Positions 12,701 to 24,727 of a stretch of DNA of 64,000 bases are shown one piece after another. Made by a program: the position numbers and the translations under genes. The notes below the pieces were generated by a model, which was given only the letters and a program-made list of their open reading frames with translations, made no database searches and was not told the DNA's origin. The DNA comes from Tetragonia tetragonoides (Eukaryota > Streptophyta > Magnoliopsida > Caryophyllales > Aizoaceae): positions 4,929,501 to 4,993,500 of the forward strand of contig CM076148.1 of NCBI GenBank assembly GCA_038025085.1. Reading direction: 5' to 3'. Positions within the stretch are counted from its first letter, which is position 1; every line of letters begins with the position of its first letter.

Positions 12701-15043
12701 AAAGAGTTTGGGAGTTGCCAGTAGCCATAAATGCAGCAGCTGTTGCAGAAGGTGACTGGAAGATAGAACCTTCATTATCCAGATGATTAAGTATAGTTAC
12801 ATGGTCCATTTGGTATGTTTTTGGTAGTGCCTCCAAATATGAAAGTAATGGTTCTTGATATTGATAGTTGTCCAACAGCTTTTCTCTGCATAAATACATT
12901 TCAACATTTAATTACAGATTGACAACAGTCATTCTTATGGCTCTTGAATGGGGTGGGGATCAAGGAATGAGAGTAACATAACAAAATAATTTAAAGCAAC
13001 ATTGATTGATCGAACTTTATATCGAGAGAATTTTGACCGAATTTTAAAAGAATATTTTACGAATTCAAACCACTATTTTGAGATTTCAATTTTAAATCAC
13101 CACTTTAAACCACTTTCCAGCAAAAATTATAAAAAATACTAACCAGTTTCCCCCTCCCCCCTCCCAGTTCCAATTCTCTTTTTCAAACAAAGGTCATTGA
13201 GTACAGGGGCAAAATGATATTGTTATTTAAATTTGGCTATCAACAAGGGTGGTGGTCTAGTGGTTCCAAGTTTACTCCCAAGTGGTTTGGTAAGGCAAGG
13301 TCATGAGTTCGAATCCCTATTCCCCTCCATGCCTTGTGTCTTGCTGGCTTCTAGGAACTATACTAGCCCCTTGTTGGTGCTACATTGACGGGGCCAATGC
13401 TTGCGCTGGTTGTTCAGTTAGTCTGATATGTTCGCTGTTGAACACGAGAGTCCGAACATGATGTAGCAGGAGGTGCCTCGATCGCCATTCACTTGCACCC
13501 CTTTTTGACTAGCAAAAAAAATATCTAAATTTGGCTGGCAAGTGGCATGATGTGGTGATTTGAAAGTTAAAACTCCAAAATTTTGGGCCTATTCGAGGTG
13601 GTTGCGAGTTGCAAGTTTTTGGTTTTCAAAATTTTTTATCTTCATATAGAAAATTTATTTGGAGCTGAAATTTTTTCTCCTTATAATTGTCTATATTATT
13701 TTCAAAACTGGCAACTGAAAACTGGAAACCATAAATTATGATTTTCAAAAACTGATTTTTAGTTTTCAAAATAACTAAAAACTCACAAGTCAAAACCATC
13801 CAGAACATAATAAAAAAATTATAAAATGGTTATTGCAAAAAAGTTGGTTTTATAATATAATTTTTCATAATTTTTCCTAATTATAATGCAGATATATGTT
13901 GTTTGCTGGGACTTATTACTAACTTGTTCTGTTTTCGGAGTATTTTGTCTTTATCTTCATTTTGGGATTTGTTTTTTGACTCTTTTTGTAACAATAGATC
14001 GGGCTAGGTAATAGTACTATATTTAGACAATAACACCAAAAATTAAGGAATTAATTAAGTCTATTCCGTATGATAAGAAATATGAGTACCTAGTGAGTAT
14101 TAGGTGGCGTTGCCGAAAAATATTGGCGACAACTTCCTTAATGGTGTCTGGAAAAAGGACTTGTATTCCTTTACGTCGTGCAAGCTGAGTCATTCCTGGG
14201 AAAACTATGGCAAACCAACGAGGGTAATTGACATTGACATCACTACTGCCTTTTCCCTCAAGAAGCTCAGTTGAATATGCATTGATGAATGTCTTTCCTG
14301 AATATTTTCAGAAAATAAGGCAGTTAAAAAATTGTAACAATTAACAAAAAAAAAAAAAGAAGAAAAGGTTATTAGGTACATAATAATCATAATAAAAAAT
14401 TAGAGGGTATTATATATAGGAGTTTTATGTTAAGTTTATAGGAGTAGTACATATGTCCTAATTCATATTGGGTGTAAAAATAAATGTACTTCTAAAACTT
14501 TAATGTGTTAATGATATCGGGGTACATTATTATTAGGTCGTGTCAGATTCGAATCTCCCTTCTCCCGTTCTATGTAAATTTATTTTACTGGCCTTAGTTT
14601 TATGCCTCATTTGAAAAAGAAAAAAAAAGTACTACGTACTTTAAATTATTTTTTTGGTAAAATTATATATTTCTAAGACCAGACCAAATTAAAGCTAGCA
14701 TATAATAGCAGAACTAACCTCTCTCAACGTGTTCATGGCCTACATTCCACGTTCTTAAGGCAACCATACAAGCAAGAGTTGCTGTAAGAGAATCAATGGT
14801 GGGATTGCCATGGCAATCACACTCTCCCCAAAACCCTTGTTGTTTTTGGTTCTTCAAAACCCAATCCAAACAACCCAAAAACAAGGGTTTCTCATTAGTT
14901 TCCTTAGGATCAGGGATCATGGCTAGCCATGCAGTATCATAAGCAGAAGGAGAAACATATGAACAAGGATCAACGTCGATCACGATCATCATCTCCTTGA
15001 TCTTCTTAACTAGAGCAGAGATAGCATCTACAGAATTTGCCAT
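9740..15043 (-). CDS. GES: Class I diterpene synthase, (E,E)-geranyllinalool synthase-like (TPS-f)
   Basis: Twelve exons join in frame with GT-AG borders: 15043-14719, 14297-14090, 12885-12659, 12401-12278, 12175-12066, 11977-11745, 11608-11493, 11394-11296, 11205-10990, 10895-10766, 10666-10418 and 10279-9740, giving 858 residues. The N terminus has the TPS-e/f signature SPSAYDTAWLAMI and no plastid transit peptide. The class I Mg2+ motif DDLFD is at about 532-536. The NSE/DTE motif (NDIQSYERE) uses Asn673, Ser677 and Glu681. No class II DXDD motif is seen. TPS-f enzymes ionise geranylgeranyl diphosphate to geranyllinalool, precursor of the volatile homoterpene TMTT. The long C-terminal tail carries a 30-base tandem repeat. 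The subfamily call rests on residue patterns (GCLDWVLKNQ, LFQSPSAT-type block, YRATDLMFIGE). A TPS-e kaurene-synthase-like activity cannot be excluded. Confidence 0.85.
9919..9990 (-). repeat. 30-bp tandem repeat in the terpene synthase C-terminal tail
   Basis: Two nearly identical 30-base units plus a partial third encode HFQPPKPLPL, HFHPPKPLPL and HFQP. The repeat keeps the reading frame. It lies after the conserved catalytic domain, following INKAIYEPLE. Confidence 0.75.
13239..13525 (+). mobile_element. tRNA-derived SINE in a terpene synthase intron
   Basis: Has a box-A-like TGGTCTAGTGGTT, a box-B-like GAGTTCGAATCCC, and an A-rich tail. It is flanked by a perfect 11-bp duplication TAAATTTGGCT at 13228-13238 and 13526-13536. 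It lies in the second intron of the diterpene synthase gene, in the orientation opposite to that gene. Confidence 0.85.
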
Positions 15044-16372
15044 TTTTTAGAATAATTAATGTGACAAATAAAGAACAAGGATAAGGTTTGTAAGTCCTTT
15101 TGCTTATATTGGTATCCTATTTGCTAGAACAAATTAAATGCATATTTATAAACAAGGCATAATGCATGCTATATTGCTAGGTAAGTGTAAACATAAACTA
15201 GCACCTATTTCAAGGAGAATGACATGAAGCAGAAAATATGACCAAAATAATAAAAATTAGAATAAAATAAATATAGGGATTAATTATTTGTACAATTATC
15301 AGTATACATTATAATTCGTACAAATTTGGCATGTTTTCCATTGCAACATATCTGGCCTAAGTGAGTGGGTGGTAATAAAGGGATGCGTAGCTTCTAGGAA
15401 ACATATCGATCTCTTCTTTATTTCATGTTATAAATGACGTCATTTCTCTATAAGTCAACATAAATCAAGGCTTAAGATCGTATGCTTCATGACATATTAT
15501 TACTACGTAATGTTAGAGACAAAATTAATTCATGCACGTACATATAGATAGAGACAGATAGACTAAGAGTGGGCTGAGGTGAAGTGAGAACAGTGTCCTT
15601 AATATGAAAAGTAAATTGTAGGCAGGTTCTTTGATGTAACACCCAAATTAAAGATGCCCCTAATGAGAGGGTGATCATATATATCCCTATACGCTTTTGG
15701 TGCCCAATACTAGTTGTACGTAGCACTAAATTAGTAGGGATACTCTACCACTTGCATCAGAAATTGAAATGTGAGAACAAATGTGGATCCTTTTAAATTG
15801 AGTTTTTGTTTAATTTGGCAAAAGATAGGACAATAGAGTTGTTTGTGGTCGTACGGTGAAATACGCCGCCTGACCTATTTGTTCCTGTTTAGATTGGGTG
15901 TTTTGGTGATTAATTAAAAGAACCTAGCTAACTCGTTAATTCAACCAAATTGCTTGTCAATCTAGCCCGAATAATGCTAGAAAAACATGTCAAGTCCGAC
16001 CCATATACAATTAGAGGTAGCTTATAAGTTAGTCAAATTAACAGTAGCACTAGGCATAGTGCGCTTTTACAACTATAAAATGCAATTTGCACCTATATAT
16101 GAATTGAGTTAAGCCACTCCTTCCTCCTCCCAATTCCTTCTCACCAAACCTAAGAAATGGATAAACCTTTATTGCCATTTTTTTTTTGAACAGCGAAATA
16201 AAATTTATAAAACGGTAACTAATTGCCTATAATCACCAATACAAGATCCTGAGGTCCAAAGAGACCCTCCATATTACAACAATAAAAACAAATTGCTAGC
16301 GCTCTATCAACTCCTGAGAGTTAGAAGCAATAATGTAACAATAATTCCGAAAGAAAAAAAAATATGTCCTGG
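15044..16372. other. Upstream region of the terpene synthase gene, then spacer
   Basis: The first few hundred bases should hold the promoter. The rest is AT-rich with short meaningless frames. The Copia element begins at its right end. No gene recognised. Confidence 0.5.
15143..15150 (-). promoter_or_regulatory. Candidate TATA box of the terpene synthase gene
   Basis: Reads TATAAATA on the minus strand about 100 bases upstream of the start codon, a plausible spacing for a short 5' UTR. Position and match only; the transcription start is not known. Confidence 0.45.
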
Positions 16373-16598
16373 TGACAAGATTGAGGCTAAAAGCTTGTGT
16401 TTGTATTGATTATCACCGAGAATATATATACAACCCTAGTAATACAGCCCTAGTATCTATACATATCTTTTAGAAAACAGAAACAATTTGTATATGGAAA
16501 CAATCCTAAACCATATCAAACTCTATGATAACTTGCCATATTCAGGCGCAACTGAACTTTCCATAAGTCACGCCTGAAATCTCGCAGATCTTGTAACA
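16373..16598 (-). repeat. 3' LTR of the Copia element
   Basis: 226 bp, bounded on the plus strand by TGACAAGATTG and CTTGTAACA, with the host CCTGG at 16368-16372. Pairs with 21101-21326. Confidence 0.96.
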
Positions 16599-16604
16599 CC
16601 CCCC

Positions 16605-19600
16605 TCAAGTTGGAGCATGGGGGTTCACGATGCCCAACTTGCTGAGTAATAGATCAAACTGCTTCCTGCCTAGAGCTTTTGTAAATAAATCAGCCAATTG
16701 CACCGTTGTAGGGACATATGACGGGGCAATCAGTCCTTCGGTAATAGCATCACGAACAAAGTGACAATCAACTTCAATATGCTTCGTGCGTTCATGATAA
16801 ACGGGATTGCGGGCAATATGTAAAGCCGATTGGCTATCACAAAACAATGGTATAGCTTTGGGATGATGAACACCCAAGCTTAATAACAAACCTTTCAACC
16901 ACTTGAGCTCACATGTGATGGCAGCCATGGAGCGATATTCTGCTTCAGCGGAAGACTTTGAGACAATAGTTTGCTTCTTTGTTTTCCATGAGATAGGTGA
17001 TTGACCAAGAATTACCAGCCAACCCGTTAAGGATCGCCGTGTGAGGGGGCAGGCAGCCCAATCCGAGTCACACCATCCATTTAAAGATAAGTCACTGTCA
17101 GCTCGCAATAAAATACCTTGACCTGGAGTTCCCTTCAAATAACGCACAACGCGCAAAGCGGCCTCCCAATGCTCTTGGCGAGGCTCTTCATAAATTGAGA
17201 TAAAAGATGAACAGAATAGGCCAAGTCAGGTCGTGTGACAGACAAATACACAAGACGACCTACAAGCCGTCGATAGGATTCTGGATCATCAAGCTTGGCA
17301 CCAATGGCACAGCCTAAGTTGTGATTTTGCTCAATAGGATTTTCTGCTGGTTTTGCCCCTAAGAGGCCGACCTCAGTAATAATATCAAGGGTATATTTTC
17401 GTTGACAAAGAAATAAGCCAGCTGAACTCCGAGCTACCTCAATACCAAGAAAATATTTAAGTGGACCAAGGTCTTTCATATGAAAACGGTCACCCAAATA
17501 GGCCTTGAAAGCCCTTAAAGCAATAGAATCATTGCCAGAAATAATTAAATCATCAACATACACCAAGACATTGAGCTGCACACCATCTTTAGTGTAAGTA
17601 AACAATGAATAATCAGAATAAGACTGAAGAAATCCATACCCTTTCAAAGCAGTGACCAGTTTGGCAAACCAACAATGGGGTGCCTGTTTTAAGCCATATA
17701 GAGATTTGCGAAGATGACAAACCAAATTCGGCTCCGAGGACGTGAAACCAGGAGGTAATTTCATATAAACTTCCTCATCAAGATCACCATGGAGAAAGGC
17801 ATTATGAACATCCATTTGGTGAAGTTCCCAATTCTTGGAAGCGACAATGGCTAGAAAGGCACGAATGGTTGCCATTTTGGCAACAGGAGCAAAGGTCTCA
17901 GAGTAGTCCAAACCTTCAATTTGATGATTTCCATAAATAACCAAGCGAGCTTTTAACCGCTCAAGATCTCCATTGGAGAGGTATTTCCTCTTATAAACCC
18001 ATTGATTTCCCAGTGCACGCTTGCCAGGTGGAAGTGATTCGAGAGTCCAAGTACCATTATCCTCCAATGCTTTAATTTCCTCTTGCATAGCCTTCTTCCA
18101 CCCATCATCTTTCATGGCCTCCTTAAAGGACCGAGGTTCCTCTCCTGTAGTGACAGGTGCAAGAAACTTGCGATAGGGCACAGAGAAATTGTCACAATTA
18201 ATATAATGTGCTATAGGGAAAGGAGTACCTGAGGTATGCTGTGGAAGAGAAGTAGCAGTGTTTGATGGACTCTCTATAACAATGTTGTGAGTAACAAAAT
18301 CGTTTAGGAGCACTGAAGGGGTTTTAGTGCGCTTTCCACGACCCAAAACTTCTTCGGAACCCTGATTATTTAGGCCTGCCTGTTCTTCAGTATGGTCAGA
18401 ACTAGACCCAGTTTGGACAGATTCGTCCACAACACTAGACTGTTCTATTTCTATTGGGCTTGCCGAACTTCTGGTTTGGTCAGACCCAGTATTGATAGTG
18501 GCAGAGAAAGTAGGGTCATTGGGGATAAGACGCACATCTAGACCATCGACTGTTGTATCCCTGGTATTAGGGACAGTGGCAACAATGGAGTCATCCAAAA
18601 ATTCTGCAAAGTCTAAATCAATATCCACATCCATATCAAAGTGATCCATTGGCCTAATATTGCTAGCTTCCATGTCAATAAAAGGAAAAATCTCTTCAAA
18701 GAATTTTACGTCTCTTGACACAAAGAACTCATGTTTATCAAGATCATAAAGCCTCCATCCCTTTTGACCAAAAGGATACCCAACAAATATGCATTTACGG
18801 CTACGACTCGCAAATTTATCCCCCTTTGTCTTTTGGTTGTGGGCAAAACATAAAGACCTAAACATTCGAATGGCATCATAAGATGGAGAATAACCAAACA
18901 ATTTCTCAAAAGGAGTGTGATTATCAAGGATAGTGGAAGGAGTTTTATTGATTAAATGGACAGCGGTCAAGACACTCTCCCCCCAAAAATAAATAGGCAA
19001 ATTGGCTTGGAAGCGCAAGGCGCGGGCAACATTTAGGATGTGTTGGTGTTTCCTTTCAACTCTCCCATTTTGTTGTGGTGTCCCAGTGCATGAGGTTTGA
19101 AATAAGATACCACAAGCCGTAAAATAACCAAGCAGACACCGGAACTCCGTTCCATTATCACTCCGAACAATTTTTATGGTTTGAGAAAATTGTCGCTCAA
19201 CCATAGCAACAAAGGACATAAATTTGGAAAACACCTCTATTTTATCATCCATCAAATAAACCCACACAGCCCGAGAAAAATCATCCACAATAGTCAAAAA
19301 ATATCTAGCACCACAAGAAGAAGTATGACGATAGCCGCCCCACAAATCAACATGAATTAGTTCAAAAATTCGACTGGCTTTATTCTCACTCAAAGAAAAT
19401 TTGTCTCTGTGATGTTTAGCTCTAAAACATACTTCACAGGCTTTATTCAAACTACCTTTAGAATTACAAACGGGAGGGAGCAATTTTACTACTTTTTCTG
19501 AAGGATGCCCCATCCTAGCATGCCAAAGAGCCAAAGAAGAAGCATCCTCGTCCACTGTGATTGTTTGCACTGTTTGTGGTCCCTTGAAGTAGTAGAGTCC

Positions 19601-21031
19601 ATCTTGCTTACTTTCCGTTCCAATCAGCTTCCTCGTTTGGTCATGTATAGCACACACATGTCGATTAAAAATGACAATACTATCCAAATCATCACATAAT
19701 TGTGACACGGACAATAAGCTGCAATTTAATAGAGGGACATAAAGAACATGAGTGAGAGTCATAGCATCCGACAATAGCACTGATCCCTTCTTTGTTGCAA
19801 CCACTTTCTTTCCATCAGGAAGACCAACGAGACATAAAATGTCTTTTACATCGAATAATAGAGAAAGATTACCAGTAACATGATTAGATGCACCTGTATC
19901 AATAATCCAAGAATGACCATTAATCTTACCACTCAAACTATTACCAGAAACAGTCATATTACCAAAGACACTTGCAAGTGCCTTCCATTGATCAGCGGAA
20001 AATAATTCTGCAGATGGTGTTCCAGTGGGTTCTGAAACAACTACAGCATTGGCACGGACCCCCCCTCCACCGCGTCCTGTCGCAAGAGAAGAAGAAGAGG
20101 TCGTTGATGGTTGGTTAAGACCAATCATCAGTTTGGTCATACCTGATCCGCTGTCAGACTTCACACGATCCTCCCACCATTCTGGATAACCATGAATTTC
20201 GAAGCAATTAGTTACTTCGTGGCCTGTCTTCTTACAGTAGGTGCAGGATAGACGTGATTTATCAGGTTTCTCTATTTTGCCTCGTGTGTGCCCACTAGTT
20301 CGCACAGAAAATCCAACAACTTCGGACTTCTCCTCGGGCAGAGCCGAAGACGTTCTGACTCGTTCATCTTGAATAACAAGCTGGTAGGCACGGCTGAGAG
20401 AGGGCAGAGGATCTTGAGCAAGAATATTTGATTGCAAAGGACCATAAGATGGAGTATATAAACCCATCAGATATTCATGGAGCATGTCCTTTGCACGGTG
20501 ACGTTCATCTTCTGGCCCTGCGGTACACTTTGCAGGGCAAGAACAAGTAATCAAGGGTTCATGATTATGCAATTCCTCCCATAGAGCCGTGAGTTTTCCA
20601 TAGTAGGAAGCAATCGACATGGATTTGGTTTGCTTACAGTCAGAGATGGCCGCCTTCAACTGCTGTATTCGTGGTCCATTCGTAAGAGCAAATCGCTCCT
20701 TAAGCGTCTCCCATAGACGCCTGACATCTTTATATTTGGACAAGGTACTCTTCACTTCTGCTGTGATGGTATTCATAATCCAAGATACCAACATGGTTTG
20801 GATTGTATTCCAATCATCTTGTGTGCAAGGAGGTGTTGGAGATACAATCGTACCATCCAAAAATCCGAACTTTCTTCGAGCTTGAAGGGTGGTTTCAATT
20901 TCACCAGCCTAATCATCATAATTTTCTCCATTAAATCTGGCTGCAGTTATAAAATCACCAGGTCGATCTTGAGGACCTAGGAAATAAGGGGATTTTGAGT
21001 CAATTTTTGGTAGTGGATCTTCCATGGCCAT
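16605..21031 (-). pseudogene. Copia gag-pol, disrupted by a stop and a frameshift
   Basis: The polyprotein most likely began at the ATG at 21029-21031. In order it has gag, a CCHC knuckle (CTYCKKTGHEVTNC), aspartic protease (WIIDTGASNH), an integrase HHCC region (HARMGHP to CEVC) and core (VRSDNGTEF, GTPQQNGRVERKH), reverse transcriptase (YVDDLIISGND) and RNase H (SSAEAEYRSMA). A TAG at 20909-20911 interrupts gag where a Trp is usual. A one-base loss near 17185 separates the RT end from RNase H, which continues in another frame from about 17156 to 16605. The 1241-codon open stretch 20860-17135 is otherwise intact. Autonomous activity is therefore unlikely, although it could be mobilised in trans. 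The lineage within Copia is not determined. Confidence 0.93.
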
Positions 21032-21100
21032 TGTTATGGTTTAAGGTTTTTGGGTTTTTGTTTTAAGGTTTGTTTAAGGATCTTTCATGCTCTGATACCA

Positions 21101-21326
21101 TGACAAGATTGAGGCTAAAAGCTTGTGTTTGTATTGATTATCACCGACAATATATATACAGCCCTAGTAATACAGCCCTAGTATCTATACATATCTTTTA
21201 GAAAACAGAAACAATTTGTATATGGAAACAATCCTAAACCATATCAAACTCTATGATAACTTGTCATATTCAGGCACAACTGAACTTTCCGTAAGTCACA
21301 CCTGAAATCTCGCAGATCTTGTAACA
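21101..21326 (-). repeat. 5' LTR of the Copia element
   Basis: 226 bp with the same ends as the 3' copy, followed by host CCTGG at 21327-21331. The primer-binding site is immediately inside it. Confidence 0.96.
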
Positions 21327-21472
21327 CCTGGACCGAGTTGAGCCTCAAAGGCTTAACAAATTGAAACTTTTTTCACTTCTGATGATAGCTCGATCATCCC
21401 TGGGAGATAACATGAATTTAAATCATGAGAGAATATTTAGTTATTCACCTTGCTTAATGAAGTCGTTAACTT

Positions 21473-21665
21473 TTTTTAGTTTAATCACAGGTTCAGCTAA
21501 GCTCTTTGGGTTAAGATTGGTCATGTTTCCACCGGGTTGATCCACAAAGAGGTAAAGTGTTTCCAATTAGCAGTTTCTCCATTCATAAGATTCGAACCCT
21601 CAACATTATTTAAAAAGAGGAGAGCGTCGAACCACTCATACCTATCACTTATTGATAAAGAAACC
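21473..21665 (-). mobile_element. SINE
   Basis: On the minus strand it has a GAGTGGTTCGACG box-A-like region and a box-B-like GGGTTCGAATC, ending in a T-run (poly-A on its own strand) at 21471-21477. Flanked by GTCGTTAACTT (21462-21472) and GTCATTAACTT (21666-21676), an 11-bp duplication with one mismatch. Confidence 0.65.
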
Positions 21666-21827
21666 GTCATTAACTTTGATTACTAGCTAGCTCATATTGC
21701 TAATAAGTAATGAAAAACCAAAAAAATAAAAGACCAAATTGTCAGCACAGATTATGGCAAACACAATCTCTACCCTACAATTACGCCTAAATTAACAAAT
21801 GATACCCAAGATATATAAGTGTCTTTA

Positions 21828-22022
21828 ATTAAATAGATGTGGTTGAGTAGTAGAGACTTATTTATCCTTAATCAAGATTAAGGGTTCGAATTTCACCTTG
21901 GGCGTGAAGCATCCTTAAATCCCTTAGCCAATTGTCCCATCTTTTAAAATGTCTACAAACCAACGCATAAAGATAATCACTGTAATTGATGATGAATATC
22001 CTAATATGAAACAAAAAAAAAA
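21828..22022 (+). mobile_element. SINE
   Basis: Has a box-A-like GTGGTTGAGTAG, a box-B-like GGGTTCGAATTTC and a long A-run. TGTCTTTA flanks it at 21820-21827 and 22023-22030. It is clearly related along its length to the SINE at 49858-50050. Confidence 0.75.
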
Positions 22023-22258
22023 TGTCTTTATCCACCCCAGCCATAGATTAACGACCGAGTCATAAACTCACAATAGACCGGAAAGTGAAACTTGAATAGT
22101 TCAAAATCAATTATCAGAACCATTTCAATGATCCAGAGGTATTGCATTTTGCATCAACCTATGACTTTTCAAATTTTCTAGTTCCGGGTTTCAGATTTCA
22201 CATTACCGGCCAATCACAAAATACGATTTTAACATCATTAAATGCAATATATTAGTAT

Positions 22259-23829
22259 GGATTTTTTTTTGGGGAACTACCTTGTTTGGTGTCTCATTTG
22301 TGATTTAGTACGTTACATTTTTTTTTTTTTGTGGGAAACTACCTTATATTGCCAAATTGTTTGTTGACCAATACCCTTGACCAATTTTCAATGAGTTTTT
22401 TTCTTAAATGGCCAAAATGCCCTCATGTGCCACTCACATGTTCACTTAAGCCCTCATTCTCTCTCTCCTATCTCTCACCTCCATTGCCATTGCCATTGTC
22501 ATTAACCCAAAAACTCTATGAACTCAATATCAATTCAAGCAATCACAACTCTTAAAAATTACAAATCAAGTGCTGCAGAAGGTTAACGTCATTCTCTTTG
22601 ACAAGCAAGTGCTGCACTAATATTTCCCTACTACCTTCGCCTTCAGAGCTGCTTCCAGTCGCATATGAAGCTGAATGAAAATGAATCCAGGGCCATCAAA
22701 ATCAACAAGCAGTTCCAATAGAAACATATACCAGAATATTGGAAACGATTGTCAACCCTCTAGTAAGTTAATAACTCAGCCAAAATCTAATGGTTCCAAT
22801 TTGACCATGTAAGAACAAGTAAACAAGAATTTGAGACATAATTACTACCAAAAGGCAATCTGGGTTTCCACGAATTGAACATAGTATTAACATATAAATC
22901 ATAAACTGTCTAACTAAATGCCCTAATCAAACCACAAATTAGCAAGAACTTAAGTAATAGAACAACAAATGCAGTAAATAATTAATCACCACAAAACCCA
23001 TGAAAAAATAACATCTTCTCAACTAAAAGGGCATTGATAACTTGAGGATTTGTTAGTAAAGAACAAACCTTTTCCACTAAGGGAAGAACGACCCATCATT
23101 GCTGGGGTTCAGTTAAAGCAGCTAGAAAATGAACGAAGACCAGAAAACGAACTGGGTATGCAAGAATTACGGAGAAAAGTCCTTGTAGAATTGAGAATAC
23201 TTGTGGAAGTTGAAAAACAGGATGATGAAGATACACAAAAATTGAAGCTTTTGAGTTGAAGGTGTTGGCGAGGGGAAAATGACGAAGATGAGAGAGAAAG
23301 AAATGGGATTGTGGGTGAATTTAGAGAGAGTCTAAGAGCAGAACGGCCATTTGAGGATGATGATGATAATGTAATTGATGGTAAATGATGAGCGTGAGAT
23401 GCCCTGCTTAACATTTTGTGGGAAGTTATTGGATTTTCTCTCTCCTCTGGTGAAGCGAACCTGAGTTTTAATATATGATTGTTTATATTAAATAAAAAAA
23501 AAAATCAGTAAGTTTTGCTTGAATTGATTTGTAATTTTTAAGAGTTGTGATTGCTTGAATTGATATTGAGTTCATAGAGTTTTTGGGTTAATGACAATGA
23601 CAATGGCAATGGAGGTGAGAGATAAGAGAGAGAATAAGGGCTTAAGTGAATATGTGAGTGGCATATGAGGGCATTTTGGCCATTTAAGAAAAAAACTCAT
23701 CGAAAATTGGTCAAGGGTATTGGTCAACCAACAATTTGGCAATCTAAGTAGTTTCCCATAAAAAAAAAAAATGTAAGGTACTAAGTCACAAATAAGACAC
23801 CAAACAAGGTAGTTCCCCACAAAAAATCC
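22259..23829. mobile_element. Non-autonomous MULE with long terminal inverted repeats (possible Pack-MULE)
   Basis: Two inverted arms of about 310 bp (22259-22566 and 23519-23829) match closely, starting GGATTTTTTTTTGGGGAAC and ending in its complement. A perfect 9-bp duplication TATTAGTAT flanks it (22250-22258 and 23830-23838). Long arms with a 9-bp duplication are diagnostic of Mutator-like elements. The 950-bp interior has no transposase and carries an open frame described separately. Confidence 0.92.
23109..23414 (-). CDS. Serine-rich reading frame inside the MULE (possible captured exon)
   Basis: 101 codons from the ATG at 23414, opening MLSRASHAHHLPS, very rich in Ser with scattered Arg and few acidic residues, which resembles an organelle transit peptide. 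It sits between the MULE arms and reads away from the right arm, as in Pack-MULEs that express captured gene pieces. No domain is recognised, a stop ends it soon after the Ser-rich part, and a possible GT donor lies near 23065. It could be a chance frame. Confidence 0.3.
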   Translation of the reverse strand: MLSRASHAHHLPSITLSSSSSNGRSALRLSLNSPTIPFLSLSSSSFSPRQHLQLKSFNFCVSSSSCFSTSTSILNSTRTFLRNSCIPSSFSGLRSFSSCFN

Positions 23830-23838
23830 TATTAGTAT

Positions 23839-24727
23839 TGTAGTTAACAATCATCTCCGTCCCTACATTTGTAATTTCAATTTTAAATTTCCATCCTCCC
23901 CTTCATTCTTCTTCTTTGATCTTCTCGTTCTTGCCCCACGTTGGGTTCGTTCGAGTATATCACTTGCGTTTTTCTTTCTTTTTTTTTTTCTTCTTTTGTT
24001 GAACCTCAACCTATCTGGTGTTTACTAGGACTTGAAGATTCAGTTTTCATAGGCACGTCCTTCATTTATTAGCTTCCCTCCTTTGTTTCTCAGATCTTTT
24101 TGTTAGGGAATATTATTTTAGTACTGTTAGGAATATTATTTTAATACAAACTGTGTAATTTAGAGTTTCCATAACACTAGGACTCCCTACCTATAAAAAG
24201 GGATCGATTACATCAATAATAATCAAGCATTCTATATTATTCTACATGGTATCAAAGCGGCTACTTTCCTGATAGCCTAAAAAAATCGCTTCCGCTAAGC
24301 CGTCGGATGGTGACCTTTAACCATTCGGCGGACTACTTTTTTTTTTTTTTTACAACACACACAAATTAGTTTTTAGTTTCTTACATTAAATATAATTCCG
24401 TTGATGTCCACCACTAAATGTGGATTTTTGATCTTAATTTCTACCCTACTCTTAAAACTCAGATCACGTCAGGTTCGCACGTCTCCAACTTTGTCGTTTA
24501 CCGCCTGCAGTCCTGCGCCGCCGACCTCTGTCCGCCGCCTGCACTCCTGCCGCCACCAACCTCTGTCCACCGCTTGCACTCCTGCCGCCGTCTGCCGCCT
24601 GCACTCCAAGCCCCGACCCCTGCTACCGCGTGATTTGATGTTGTCAATCCCTATAGTCTTCCGTTGAAGCGTTCTTTCGCCTTGCTCACGGTTGGCTATG
24701 AAGCGGGTGACAACACGAGAGTTTTGT
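23839..24727 (+). mobile_element. LTR-retroelement remnant: LTR, primer-binding site and GC-rich leader
   Basis: An LTR-like segment begins TGTTAGG (24101, or 24125 where the start is repeated) and ends TCTACA at 24246. It is followed by TGGTATCAAAGCGG (24247-24260), a Met-tRNA primer site. A copy of its 3' part (GGGATCGATTACATCAATAA) recurs near 28243, beyond the CACTA insertion. The leader holds imperfect CTGCCGCC-type repeats at 24500-24610. No intact gag or pol is seen. Bases 23839-24100 are unassigned. Confidence 0.6.

Larger units (their letters stand above)
16373..21326 (-). mobile_element. Complete Ty1/Copia LTR retrotransposon
   Basis: Both LTRs are 226 bp (16373-16598 and 21101-21326), begin TG and end CA, and differ at 6 sites (2.7%). 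The host duplication CCTGG flanks the element at 16368-16372 and 21327-21331. On the minus strand the primer-binding site TGGTATCAGAGC (21089-21100) matches the initiator methionine tRNA and abuts the 5' LTR. A purine tract TTGAGGGGGG (16599-16608) abuts the 3' LTR. The domain order gag-protease-integrase-RT-RNase H is Copia. The small LTR divergence implies a recent insertion, of the order of 2 million years if a typical plant intergenic rate applies. Confidence 0.97.
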
